From Elmis aenea (lineage: Eukaryota; Arthropoda; Insecta; Coleoptera; Elmidae): 64,000 bases of DNA. Shown piece by piece: positions 35,680 to 47,520 of this stretch. The DNA lies in assembly GCA_947652605.1 (NCBI GenBank), contig OX393577.1, forward strand, positions 22,199,466 to 22,263,465, written 5' to 3'. The notes beneath the pieces are model-generated. The model worked only from the letters and a program-made list of their open reading frames with translations. It was not told the origin of the DNA and did not search any database. Within the stretch, counting starts at the first letter, position 1; every line of letters starts with the position of its first letter. Made by a program: the position numbers and the translations under genes.

Positions 35680-36965
35680 GGGTAAGTCGAGGAGAGTTGG
35701 ACCGGTAGGAGAGACGGACCACTCTTAATAGTTTTCGACTGTGTTCACTTATAGCGGTTTCTCTGTGATGTTTAGGTAAATGGTACCGTAATACATACGT
35801 AAGATCCATGTTAGCACGATTGTTAACGTTTTAACTAAAATACAAATTTTAATTAAAAATTTCTGAGCTTAAAATTATGAAGTCAAAACGTAAATTGTCA
35901 ATTTTAGTACTTCAGGTAAGTTTTAACTAGTTTTTTGTGAGTTTCTGGACAAGGCACACTCTAAAACATGTACATAACCTTAAAATACCGGTTGACAAAA
36001 TATTGGGTGTAACATAAATACGATGGTCCATCTATCCTCTTACATGAGGATAGACGGACCACATTTGTGGAGGACAGATGGACCTATTGTATATATACCT
36101 ATATATGCACAGATACAAAACGTAAGTGACAAAAATGATCAGTTTCCCTCAGAACAAGCAGCAGGGACTTCCTCAAATGATGGAGGTATAACTAACTAAT
36201 TTAGAAATAGAAATAACTGTCGAGGATACACCTGGCAAGATGTTGGATGATATATCACCTGTAAAGGAAACAGTTTTAAATGTAAGAACACGCGGAAAAG
36301 GAGTAGAGGCCATCTTAAATTCAGTTAAGAACATTGAAAAGAGAAAACATATCAATGATAAAGGGCAACGGCAGACAGACGAAAACAAACAGGAGAAGAA
36401 GAAGGGAAAAAAAAGGATTTCCAAGAAAAGTGTAGTGCAGAATAAGAACGCGAAACGCCAATGTTTATCTTCTTCGGAAGAATCAGAAAATAAAATAAAA
36501 CTCGATTTAAACGACGACGAAACAACAGATGAAAATTTAGAAGACTATGAAAACAAATGTGCTGGTTGCAGTGAAGATTATAGATCAACAAAGAAGAAAG
36601 AAGATTGAATTAAGTGCATTATATGTAGCCGTTGGTTGCATGAAGGATGCACGTCATATCTAAATTTGTGCCAGTTGTGCGGAAAACACTCCACAAAGAC
36701 AAAATAAATAATATTTTATATTTCTTTCTTTCCTTCTATGTTTGGTCCGTCTCTCCTATAGTATGGAGGAGAGATGGACTTTTGCAATGTTTACCTTTTT
36801 TTAAAAAATTTAAACCCAGTTATGACTATTTTTTGTTTTGTATATGTAACAGTGTTTACCAAAGTATGTTCTTCGTTATCTATAGTTTTAAATAAATGTA
36901 GAGAAATTTAATAAAGTTTTATTTACGTTTTTCCAAAATGTAGTCCATCTCTCCTACACTTACCC
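35680..36965 (+). mobile_element. Pogo-like element with transposase C-terminal remnant
   Basis: GGGTAAGTCGAGGAGAG at 35680 pairs with CTCTCCTACACTTACCC ending at 36965, with TA on both sides (35678-35679, 36966-36967). Related words (GGAGAGAYGGACC and its complement) recur near 35705, 36047, 36066, 36743, 36764 and 36945. A frame at 36240-36608 carries a basic/acidic tail with CAGCSEDYRSTKKKED; after a TGA where TGG is expected, the sequence continues IKCIICSRWLHEGCT and NLCQLCGK. This CxxC...HxxC pattern is the zinc-binding tail that follows the DDE domain in many insect pogo/Tigger-like transposases. The DDE core is deleted. The assignment rests on TA target, ends and tail; I rate the family as likely, not certain. 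Confidence 0.75.
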
Positions 36966-37245
36966 TATATGATTACTTTACATATCTTTGCAAAGTTAAA
37001 AGAAAACACAGGCATTTAGAGGATGTCCTTTAATATAATTTAAGATTTTTACAGCTTCATCAAGATCTTGTCTTATGTCTGTAGACATCATAATACCAAC
37101 ATAATTTATTGGAAAACATACACGTTTAAAGTATTTTTTTTAAACAATGATTTCACGCGTTAATGATGAACCGCCGAAAAATTACCACAGACCCCCTAAA
37201 TAAGGATACTTAATTAATAGGTAGGATGGCCCATTCCTCGTGTCC

Positions 37246-37811
37246 GGAACATTCTTCGCCCACAATTCTTCGCCCACAATTCTTCGCCCACAATTCTTCG
37301 CCCACAATTCTTAGCCTACACAATTCTTCGCCGCCACAATTTTTCGCCGCATTCAAGCATGTCACAAATTTTGTTGGTAAATGTGATTGTATTTATTTAT
37401 AACGTAATTTTTACAGATTATTTTACATTTAGGTTAGGTCAGGTCAGTTCAGGTTAGGTTAGATCACGTTAGGTTAGGTTAATTTAATTTCTACTCATAC
37501 TACAATAAAATAAACAATATTAAAAATCACAACATACGATATTTATGTAGCAATTTTTAAACATAATATTAAAAGAAGAGGTTAATATACAAGAAACCAC
37601 TTTAGGCTAATGTAAAATAATCTGTAAAAATTACGTTGTAAATAAAAACAATCACATTTACAAACAAAATTTGTGTATGCTTGTATGCGGCGAAAAATTG
37701 TGGCGGCAAAGAATTGTGGTAGCGAAGAATTGTGGCAGCAAAGAATTGTGGCGGCGAAGAATTGTGTAGGCAAAGAAATGTGGGCGAAGAATTGTGGGTG
37801 AAGAATGTTCC
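37246..37811. mobile_element. Inverted-repeat element with 14-mer tandem arms
   Basis: GGAACATTCTTCGCCCACAA at 37246 pairs with the inverse TTGTGGGTGAAGAATGTTCC ending at 37811. Each arm begins with five to seven copies of a 14-base unit, CACAATTCTTCGCC with variants, and continues with a matching stretch (ACAAATTTTGTTKGTAAATG, AACGTAATTTTTACAGATTA) to about 37430 and from about 37608. The arms differ in unit number and order. The loop holds a telomere-like array (37429-37478). Frames at 37582-37836 and 37602-37829 are translations of the 14-mers. No target duplication or transposase was seen, so the class is unknown. Confidence 0.75.
37429..37478 (+). repeat. Interstitial telomere-like pentamer array (TTAGG/TCAGG)
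   Basis: Ten consecutive pentamers in phase: TTAGG, TTAGG, TCAGG, TCAGT, TCAGG, TTAGG, TTAGA, TCACG, TTAGG, TTAGG, followed by two TTAAT. TTAGG is the usual insect telomere unit and TCAGG is the unit of several beetles. The array lies in the loop of an inverted-repeat element, so it is not a chromosome end. Confidence 0.75.
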
Positions 37812-39410
37812 TAGAACCCCCATTCCCATAAGACAACGTATTACTGTGCTTTACGGAAGTGGCGGCAATAATAACGCAAAAATGTATAAACCGATGTCTT
37901 AGATTTTATGTTGCATGACATATTCCAAAGTATAGCTAAATGAAATTAATTAAATAGATAACCAAAAATAATTTTATGTTTGCTAAATATGTTCTTGTTA
38001 ATTCGTTGCCAAATAACGTAAACCAAATGGGTTAATTTACATAAACCTGAACGTTTTATTCATGTGTGACATATGACACATCTGTCTGTCACTTTATAAA
38101 TGATATTTGTATGACGTCATAGGTGACGTCATTATTAACACTCGTTCGTCATTAATATGTTTACGAATGTCGTCAGATTGGTTATCCTATTAGTTAAGTA
38201 TCAGGGTCCGCTGAAAACCTTTCACGTACTCCCCGGGTTACGCGTACCATATTTTGACCTATTTAACAATTTGACTATATGCCCAGCGGTGAACTTTTTA
38301 ATCCACCCTCGTATCTAAGATCCATGATAATTTTAATGAACTGGGCACCATGTTTATTTTACTGCAGAAAAAACAACTGGCATAATTTTTTGTTTAATCG
38401 TGTTCGCGTTGATTGATTAAAAACATGTCCTTTTTATCTATTTGCTATTTTGAAATGAACGTTTTTATATTTTAGGTTTGATTCCTAGAATTTTTATTTA
38501 TGTCGTATTCATCCTGAATATTGCATGTAGAACTGTGCTTCCTTGGGCTTCGTCTATGCCCGATTGGCGGGCGCCTCTGATTTGTTTCCCAGTGCCTGGC
38601 GTCCTTCGTGCAGCGCCTCGCATGATTTGTGCCATTCAACCGTGAAATACTGCCGTTGTTATCAATATTGACGGATGTTTACTTGCAATATTAAAGTTTA
38701 TTATAACTTCTTACAATTTCTACGTATTGACATGTAACACGTAATCTGTTCCCGTATTGATTTTATAATAATAGCCTGGTTTGTCTTGTGTACTGAGAAT
38801 TTTTCTATTTTCCAAGACGAAACTGCTCAAACGTTTAATAAAAATGTTGTATCTGATTCGTGCTCGTATAAAAAACGGAGTCCACAATTTAAAATTTAGC
38901 GAATGATTACTACCTTTGCATGTTCCCACACTAAATCGACAGATGGATATTTATTGGCTTCGCCATATTTTAGTTTCGACTTCGGTAATTTGCAGGTACA
39001 TCGTCTAATATTTAAGTGGCAAACGTTTGTGGCGCTAACATATTATAAAACGGAAATGCCATATTTACAAACGTGAATTAGTAGGTGTTGACACAGACAC
39101 CTGTTTTTGGAAGGAAATAAAATGTAACGTAAAAATTGCAGTGATTATTTTATGGGTGTTTTTAAAATAAACGTTTATTACTTTGAAAATGTTTTGCACT
39201 GCTGCAAGGCCTTTTTAAGCAGTAAAAACACCGGCACAAAATCATTTAAACCGTTGCTACTATTTTCAAACCGAAAAAGGAAAATACAACATGTCAATTA
39301 CTTAAAAAAAAAAAAAAATTATGAATGTCTTAGCTCATGGGTTCCCAAACCTTTTACACCAATAGAGCGCTCGCACCACAGCGAATACTTGCCGGAGCCC
39401 TCACAAACTT
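37812..39410. other. Non-coding with a double CRE motif
   Basis: No transposon ends were recognised. A pair of TGACGTCA sites at 38112-38131 is listed separately. A small GC-rich segment near 38535-38620 and a 69-codon minus frame at 38720-38929 have no recognisable content. Confidence 0.45.
38112..38131. promoter_or_regulatory. Two full CRE palindromes
   Basis: TGACGTCA occurs at 38112-38119 and again at 38124-38131, four bases apart. This 8-mer is the full-length CREB/ATF site. Two copies so close are unlikely by chance in AT-rich DNA, but no gene or promoter element is visible nearby. Confidence 0.35.
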
Positions 39411-39414
39411 TTAT

Positions 39415-39660
39415 ACACCAATATTATGAAGAAAGCAAGTACGCAAATTTGGTATGGAAAACGAAGTTTGTGGGAAAAAGAAGTAGAGAAAGATCAAGAA
39501 CAAAATGGGAAAACTAAGTGAAACAGACTAGAAGAAAAGGGAGTCAGCTGGAGAGACGTGCCACAATTAGCCAATAATAGATAGGGATGGAGAAACATAC
39601 GAACATACGAACTAGAAAAACATACCTCGATACCGTAGGTACAACAAGACCCGATTAAGA
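39415..39660 (+). mobile_element. LINE reverse transcriptase C-terminal fragment
   Basis: From 39468 the translation reads GKRSRERSRTKWEN, then after one stop VKQTRRKGSQLERRATIS in one frame and EEKGVSWRDVPQLANN with GWRNI in another. The pattern GKR--GRPR-KWED-V---++KG--W--V--LA-DR-RWR-I is the extreme C-terminus of the insect endonuclease-reverse transcriptase proteins. The remaining part is missing. The sequence just upstream (39340-39410, GGTTCCCAAACC...GCTCGCACCACAGCG) resembles a hAT end but lacks a partner. Confidence 0.68.
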
Positions 39661-39723
39661 ATAAGAAAAATATATTATGAACATTCAAATACAATTATAA
39701 GATTATTCAAATAATTCTCTTGT

Positions 39724-39848
39724 CGAAATGCAATACCAGTTTTAAGACTATCGTCTTTTGATCACTTGCAGTCTTATTATAATAATTACATAATAAACTG
39801 CAACTAATTAAAAGACAATAAGAGGCTCGAAACTGGTATTGCATTTCG
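39724..39848. mobile_element. Small palindromic MITE-like repeat
   Basis: CGAAATGCAATACCAGT at 39724-39740 is matched exactly by ACTGGTATTGCATTTCG at 39832-39848. Inward, AGACTATCGTCTTTTGATCA and TAATTAAAAGACAATAAG continue the pairing with mismatches, so nearly all 125 bases can form one hairpin. No clear target duplication was found. Confidence 0.65.
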
Positions 39849-40132
39849 CATTCAATATTTAATTTTTTTAAACCAAATAACACAATTTCTAGGTGGACCC
39901 ATTATGGTCCATGTCAATTTTGCGTTAAAATTAATACCGTAGGTTTAACTGTGGGTTTGTTCCATCAACTACTTGGACGATCCAGTAAGCGGTCACGAGT
40001 TTGCGCAGTATCAATATCGTGTTTCATCACAGTCTCTGATAGTTCACCGGACGGTCAGTATTCCGTTCCAACAACTCTAAAAACAATACATGAACGGGTT
40101 TGCGGACGATCAGAACAGTACATGAACTAGAG

Positions 40133-40375
40133 CAGCGATTCTTAACCGGGCAGCCGCGGCCCCCTGGGGAGCCATGAAAGATTTTAAGGGGGCCTGCGAA
40201 AAATATATTAAACGTTTTTTAAAATAAATTTTGCTTCTTATTTTACTCGAACCATCGGAGAGATAGATATCTTCTTAAATAAATCGTAACATTTTTGTTA
40301 CTAAAAACTAGGGGGCCGCGAAAATATTTTAGAATATTAAGGGGGCCGCGACTATTAAAAGATTAAGAACCACTG
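40133..40375. mobile_element. hAT-type MITE with perfect 8-bp target duplication
   Basis: The element begins CAGCGATTCTTAACCGGGCA and ends GATTAAGAACCACTG, imperfect 15-base inverted repeats. AACTAGAG flanks it at 40125-40132 and 40376-40383 without mismatch, the 8-bp duplication of hAT. Inside, GGGGGCC-GCGA is repeated three times. There is no coding sequence. The intact duplication and ends point to a fairly recent insertion. Confidence 0.93.
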
Positions 40376-40383
40376 AACTAGAG

Positions 40384-42860
40384 GACGAATTGTTGCCGGA
40401 ATTTTTGAACGCATGCGCTGTTCATAACTAACGTGAGCTCAGGTAGCTATGCATCGCTCTTCCAATCCCATTTAGTGCTAGATTCTTAAGGTGTTTACCC
40501 TAGCGATGCGTACATTTCTATGAACCCAATAGACGCAAATGTCATTCATTTACAGTTAGGCCAATCGTAAAAGCGTTCCAACAACGGCTAACACTGGGCA
40601 ATACATTTGTTGGTACATAGTTCACGCATGCGAATAAAACAATTCATACATTGATGCATGGATTTGTTTTAAACGGCTTGTTGGAACAAACCTTGTTTAT
40701 AATCTTCCAGCGTCTAATGCTTATTCATGCCTGTACATTATCAGCATTTTCTTTTAAATTTCTCATACGCTATTTGATGTATTTTGTGGTCTTTAATAAA
40801 TCAATTGCCATAATTATATTATCACTCACTGGAAACAAGTTTTCTGTATATTACATACAAGTTTAAATATACATGTTTTGAGCGTAATTATATCGAGACT
40901 CTACTTATGTAATGTGTTGCTTAACTATAAAAGGAGGAAGATAATGTTTTAAAACTCAAATCATGTTTGGCATCAACAAATAAAATATGATGTATAAAAA
41001 TTTTGTAGCCGACTTCACTTCACTGAACGGTATTAACCAAAGTGCAATTGTCACTAAATTACACACTACATAAAGTGCTTAAACAAAAAAAGGCGAACGT
41101 CAATAAAATTTGATTAGTGTAGGGGTTCCCATCCGCTCAATATACTTAAGATGAATATCAATACAATACTCTAACATCCATCACATTAGAATATACGGGA
41201 AATAAAAACAAAGGAGTGATATATGGGCATAGCGAACGTGGATATATGAATACATATAACCTGATATTTCTATACATACTGAAAGTTTCTTTATCGAAAT
41301 CCAATCTATATTCGGCATGCCTAAGGAACATGCGTGTTGCATATGTATATGTAGTGTACGTGCGAGTGTATGCGTGTGGCTGATATTGATTCACACACGC
41401 ATACAGATACCAGGGTTGATCTAGTTGCTCAGCAGAACCGCACACACACGTGGCGTTTCCGATTGCCTTAAGACCTCTACACGTCTGGTAAACTGTACTT
41501 ATGGCGCCCCTATCGGTTCGATTTGTTCATTCCTGAAGCAGTCTATACTTTCCTATTATCCTGTAAAGAATTTTGTTGCCTTGTCATGTTGTTTTTGAAT
41601 ATAGAATTTTATTCTGACGCGATACGCCTAGTAAATTAAAATCTATAAGATAGTAATACTGAATTATGAATACAAAAACTCACAATAACTTGTTCGGAAA
41701 CTCATTTTATATGAAATTTAATTTTCCTGATAGATTCGAGTGACAATGCGAATGCTAACGTTTACATTCATTTCCTTTTTTCGACATATTTGGTAGTACT
41801 TAAAGGTTGGGGCAATAAACTTTAATGGAAATTTGTTAGGAACGCCAATAATGAAATTACGTTTCTAAGGAGCAATGAAGGACAAATAAAATTGCTTTAA
41901 TTTAAGAGACCTTAAGGGATTATAATTGACGACTTTAACAGGTTGACAATTACTAGAAAACTACTGAATATTTTTAAACTTAAACCTATATTCTAGCCTT
42001 CATAATAATCGAGATCCCAATGCTAGAACTCAAATTTCCATCAGCGTATATATTCAATAGAGAAATAGTCGGGTTAATTATACAATTCAGAAACCGAATT
42101 TGTCCAATATTCTTGAAATACAACTCACGAAATAAGGCTGTTACAAGTTTTTTTTTATTAATATGAATGATTACACACTAAATATTCGGAGAAAATGGAA
42201 ATTAAACGAGAACGCAACAACTATCAAACAACTACACGCCAACAAGAAATTCAGTTCGAATGAATTATTTGTATGTACCCATAAGTTATTCGATACCATG
42301 CACTTCATTTTTCACGTATTCTTGTTATCTGTATGAATGTCATAAAGCTCGTCAGTCTTACTCGCATGACAACACACATGATAAGAGAACTTCCATCAGT
42401 CACTTCCATACCATATAAGAGTATTATTATTATACAATAGCAAGATAACTTATACTTAAAAGAAACGATAAAAGATAAATTATTTATCGTTTACAAATGG
42501 CATTACATAATAAGGTACAACGTGTTATACATAGTTATTACATTTAAGTTATTCTCCTAATAACAAATTTATCCGCCGGTATTTTTTATTCAACTTCGTT
42601 GCAGAAATATTAAAATTTTCCATTTAAAACTGTTGTTACATATTTAACGAAAAAAACTATTTTCATGATTTTCACGATTTACGACCAATTCAGCTGGGAT
42701 TTTTACTAAACATTTAATGGCTGCTGTTTATTGGGTCAGTATTTTTTAATTTTTATTCAGTTATTTAAATAGATGGCAATATTTATTTTTTTAAATTAAA
42801 ACATTCCTGAGATTCATTGTCATTATTTCATTAAAAAAAAGACCTGACCCACTTTTACTG
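40384..42860. other. Non-coding, no feature recognised
   Basis: Contains a TG/CA-rich stretch near 41335-41450 and short frames only. A 95-codon minus frame (41158-41445) runs through that low-complexity stretch and is not credible. Confidence 0.5.
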
Positions 42861-42861
42861 G

Positions 42862-43235
42862 CCAATTGAATAAGGGGCATATAAAGGTTCGTTAAAGTTT
42901 TTTTTTTAATGAAGGAAATGTGTTAGGTAAATTTTCGCGATTTATTTAAAACCAAACTATAACCAACGTTCAAGCTACTCCTATATTACTAAATAAATTC
43001 ATAGGGGCCAAGTTAAAGGTTAGTTAGAGTTTATTTTTATTGAAAACGAACGTATTAGGTCATCTTTCTCTATTTATTTAAAAAAGCTTTAATCGACATT
43101 TAAGCTGCATTACTGACCAAATGAGTGAGGGTCAGGTTAAAAATCTGTTAAAGCTTTTTTTAATGAAAACCGGTGTATCAGTTTAATTTTCATGATTTAT
43201 TTAAAAAAAATATTTGTCCATTTAAAAATCGCAAT
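42862..43235. repeat. Tandem repeat of about 128 bp, three diverged units
   Basis: Units begin near 42870, 43000 and 43125 with ATAAGGGGCAxRTTAAAGGTT and continue with GTTAAAGTTTTTTTTTAATG, then TGTATTAGGTMAATTTTC, then GATTTATTTAAAA and a CATTYAAGCTGCATTACT block. Spacings are about 130 and 125 bases. The units are strongly diverged. Confidence 0.65.
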
Positions 43236-46200
43236 TGCATTAACCAAAAAACAAAAAAATACCTTTCAAACAAACAAAATTGAACTGAAAAAATGCGATT
43301 TGATACCGACCGTTAATTATTTTCACTGACCAAAGTAGGTATTCATACATAATGACTATTTATTTTACAAAATACTTGCCATTAATTATTAAAAATACAG
43401 ACCAAATAAATAAAGGTAATATTTAATCTACTTCAAAAACCGACATTAGGAATAATAACCCAAACTAATAATATGCACGCAACAGAACAAAACGTTAATA
43501 TACATGGAAGTAAAAACTTTCATACGATTCTTTCGACAACGATAAACTTTTTTGATTATAAAATATTCATGCGTTTTATTGTGTTCGTCCATTTTTCTAT
43601 ATCGAACGTGCAGCTAATATTCCTCTACTTGATGTTTTCTGGAAAATACTCAGAATACCCCATATCAGACAGGCACGTGTGTATATGAAAGGGAGGGTCC
43701 GGCTGTCAGGGGTGTCCAGGGTCCAGCCCATGCAGAATCCACCCCAACGATAGCCCATACGGCTATCGGGCATACGGTTCAAAATGACAGTTTACGCAAA
43801 AGTGGGTTGGCGGGTAAATATCTGGACAAATTGTATATTATCTTTATTGCCTTTTACAAACATTTCTAACGACCCGTAATTGCGTTGCCTATAAATAGCG
43901 AATTCAGACGCGTTAAACTTATTCGTGAAAAACGAACCCCTACGAAGACAATATCTTGTTTTATTATCTAGAAATATTTACCTCTTTAAGCATAGAAATA
44001 AAATATGTATTGACTTTTTTAGCAGCGTATAAGTACTTACCTTAATAATTTTAATATATGAGGTCCAGTTTTATTGACTATGAACAAACATTTTCTTTGT
44101 AAATATAGATCACTTTTACCTCCCTAGTCTTTTCAATTAAAATATTAAAAATACTACTGATAAGGAAACAGGAGTCTCTAAACTGGTCTAGGTATTCATT
44201 AAAGAGATTTTTATAACTACTAAGCAGTAACAAAAAAAATGGTATCAGTACCACTGGCTTTTAAATTATTCGATTTTTTAAATTCCTAAATTGAAAGGGT
44301 GTAGGGTAAAGCCAAGAAATGTAAATTTTTATAGATTATGAGATATTGATGCCATTTTATATATATTTTGCTGCACTACATCAGAGTGTAATCAGTTTTA
44401 TAAAATACGAGTTTTTCCAGAGTAACTCCACATGCAAATACCTATAGGCATTGGGAGAAAACGAGGAATGTCATACCATGAACAGGAAAAAACAAAATAG
44501 GTTTAAAATATTGATTAATAGTTTTATCAAAAATTACAAAATAAAAAAACGCAATGGTGTTCAAATATTTCATCATTTTTAATTTTATATTAATAAGGAC
44601 GAACGTTAAATTGCAAATGTTGACACTATTGTTTAATTAGACAGTTCGCTCACAACTTTTTCTTATAGAAAATAAAATAAAAATTTAAAATTGATTTGTT
44701 TAAACAAACTTGTACCGAAGCTTATTATAATAAGTACCTACTAAAAGGATTAACAGAAGAATAGTTAATAGAATATATCATCGATATCCCATTAACCATT
44801 TCGAGACTAATGGGACAATAGCAGGAAAATTATTTACAGAAAAGTGAGAATTGGTAATAGGACAAATACGGCCATCAGAAAAATAAAGAATTTGAATTGC
44901 CAACACAATCACACTATGAACTGCTTCCACTAGATGTAGAAAAATACAAAGATATTGCACATCTTTCAAAATTTTGTTATTCTGATTCTAATAAGAATTT
45001 CTACCTTAATCTACCTCATTAAAACAATTTTATTAATAAATAATATAATTATTAAATAGGGTGTGTAATAAATAAGTTTATTTTTGAATCAAATAAGTTA
45101 CAATAAATGGTTGACACATGGTATGTTTTCATTGACATTCCTTATTTTGAACCATAAATTTGACAGGTAACTTACAACAACTAATTATTATAGTTTAAAT
45201 AAAAATTATTTTTCACAATAATTATTGATTAATACTCCTTTATAATAATAGATCCACAGTAAAATAAAGGTTGGTTTATAATTATAAAACTCTACGAACA
45301 AAAAAATAGTATAAAATTAAAATCGAGTTGCAAAGATCTAACACAAATTGACATTCCTTGTTTTCACCCAAAACCCTTCAATTGATAAATGAAAATTTTA
45401 ATCTTTCCTGAAAACCTAGAGTAACGGTAGCCCACAAGCATAATATACCAAGTAATATTTGATTCTGCCGAGTTATATCGTATCACGATTTCCAAATCGT
45501 TGCCTGGTTATTGAACAGTGGGCTTTGCGTGTACATGTAGAACTGAATAGGTTTTATAAAACCCGCTGGTTTGATTTGATACACGCAGCTAAAACTAATT
45601 TTTATTATTATAGTTATTTCATGCTCACATCTAGAAAATTTATTCGCTAACTATAATAAAAAAAAAAAAAATTATATCCAAAGCAGTAGGTAATTTATAG
45701 AAAAACCTTAAAATTTGTAAACAAAAATTCATGGTTTAAATTCATGAAATCTAAAAATAGTAGATCTCCTGGAATCCTCAACGCAATTTATAAGTACTCT
45801 CGTTAATTAAGGCCATGATTCACAATTATAAAATTGGATTAAAGCGCTGTTGGTTTAGTGTTGGTAAAACAGCTTTTAGATTAAGTTTGTGGTGTGTTAA
45901 CGACATTTTATTCTGTACAATGTATAAACTATGTGCTAGCTTCGATATATGCGTGCAGGGCCTATACACGAATGCACGCAAACGAATTGATTACTATTTT
46001 CAATTTCCTTGGAGAAAACAAATTGTTTATCAAGTAATGCTACTATAAGTAAATTGAACTTATTTAATATATTAATATGGGGCCAAAATAAGCACACGCC
46101 GCATTTTAAATAAGATTGATTACCAGTATTACCAACATGTATGTTTATGTAAAAAAAAACTTTTAATATAATAGGAATTTCATGGTATAAATAAATTTCA

Positions 46201-46513
46201 AGACGTATGCCTCTTCATCAGTTGCAGCTTTACTTATTTAAATTTGCCTTCTTTAAACCAGTTTTTAAGATTCAATAAAAATTAAATAAATAATTTATTT
46301 TCACAGTGGCATAAGTAACTTAATTTTAACAATGAATTAAAGCTGTTTACGGTTACAAAAATGTATGGTATTTTTTCTTTAAACATTTTACTTGCTTTTT
46401 TTTCAAAATCATTACTATTTTCGGCAATAGAAATTTCATTATTAAACAGAAGTGCAAATACATTTATTTTGAAAATGAACGATGAATTTGCTTCAATAAT
46501 CTAACCCTCCCTA
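43236..46513. other. Non-coding, no feature recognised
   Basis: The only GC-richer patch is 43690-43770, which includes the small hairpin CGATAGCCCATACGGCTATCG region. All reading frames are short and unremarkable. Confidence 0.5.
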
Positions 46514-46565
46514 TACAGGGTGGTGCATTTTTCGATGCTCACCATTGCTATCTTGGAAACGGTAA

Positions 46566-46730
46566 AGCTAAGGCCGCAGTGCGGGATTGTTGGCTGGAGG
46601 GTAGATGGTAGATACACGCCGTCGCCTGGCGACAATCCAGGCGCTTTGTTTCACAACAAATTGTCGCCAGGCGACGGCGTGTATCTACCATCTACCCTCC
46701 AGCCAACCATCCCGCAGTGCGGCCTTAGCT
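46566..46730. mobile_element. Palindromic MITE, TAA-flanked, nested in an element arm
   Basis: AGCTAAGGCCGCAGTGCGGG at 46566 is matched inverted by CCCGCAGTGCGGCCTTAGCT ending at 46730. Both arms of about 70 bases (TGGCTGGAGGGTAGATGGTA, GATACACGCCGTCGCCTGGC) enclose a short loop. TAA lies on both sides (46563-46565, 46731-46733). The opposite arm of the host element gives the empty site AACGGTATGAGATAC, against AACGGTAAGAGATAC after removal, which confirms the boundaries. TAA duplication suggests a Harbinger/PIF-type element. It is very GC-rich for this window. Confidence 0.88.
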
Positions 46731-47307
46731 TAAGAGATACAAGGTCGATTAAATTAGAGAAAAGTTGCACATTTTTAGGGCCATTGAGAATCTGAAAATA
46801 AATCCTGGATATTTTAATTCGTTTTTGATTTATTACAAAAAAAAAACTGAAAAATGTGGTTTTAGAAAAATATTATTATCTTCTCTACCATTTACGCTAT
46901 TTAATTTAAACTTGGTAACCTTATGTTTTTGACCATCCTGGGTTTGAAGACGTCAACAGAAATTTTCTAAGCCTTCTAGATTTCAAGCTGCGATAGTCAA
47001 CTTTTTTATTTCTTATGCCCGCCATAGGTATTGGATTTTTGCACCATAGGACAGATAAAAAAAAATTGCTATTTAGATTGGTAACCAACATAACATTTTT
47101 TTTTTCAAAAAGCTTGTTGAAATTTGAAAATGTGTATAAATAATTTATAAAATCGTGAATGCTCTAGAAAGGAATTGAAACTACGAGATAAATAAAGTGA
47201 CAGAACATTTTATTGGTCTAATGATAACGAAATTAAGGTTGTTGGAAACAAATTAAGAAGATATGTTAAGCGAATTGCCATTATTAACAATTCAAAATCA
47301 TCAGTAG

Positions 47308-47520
47308 TTTCAGCAAAATGGAGCTGTTCCTCACAACGCGCGAATTGTAAGGAAATATTTAGATACACGCTTTCAAAATTCATGGCTTCGTACGTTAGAT
47401 CCTGTTCATTGGCCTCTACAATCGCCATGTTTAAGGCCTATGGACTACTTTTTGTGGGGCAATGTAAGAGATGTTGTTTATGCAACCCTAACGAAAAATG
47501 TTGGAACATCGTCGCCATAA
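47308..47520 (+). pseudogene. Mariner-superfamily transposase, C-terminal catalytic fragment
   Basis: The frame reads FQQNGAVPHNARIVRKYLDT, RFQNSWLRTLDPVHWPLQSP, CLRPMDYFLWGNVRDVVYAT and ends at TAA 47518-47520. It corresponds to the family pattern FQQDGAPPH...YL...FP--W---------WP-RSPDLTPLDFFLWG-LK--VY of a group of Tc1/mariner relatives common in beetles, ants and aphids. The aspartate of QQDGAPPH is asparagine here, and the aspartate of SPDLTP is cysteine-leucine, so the enzyme would be inactive even if full length. Upstream, 47225-47305 retains a few in-frame words (LSELPLL). The N-terminal DNA-binding part is missing. Confidence 0.85.

Noticed and set aside
36173..36591. Minus-strand frames opposite the pogo-like transposase tail
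   Set aside because: They are antisense shadows of the lysine-rich plus-strand sequence, giving F/S/L-rich peptides without motifs.
37582..37836. Two frames with repeated NSSPPQFFA-like peptides
   Set aside because: They are translations of the 14-base tandem unit.
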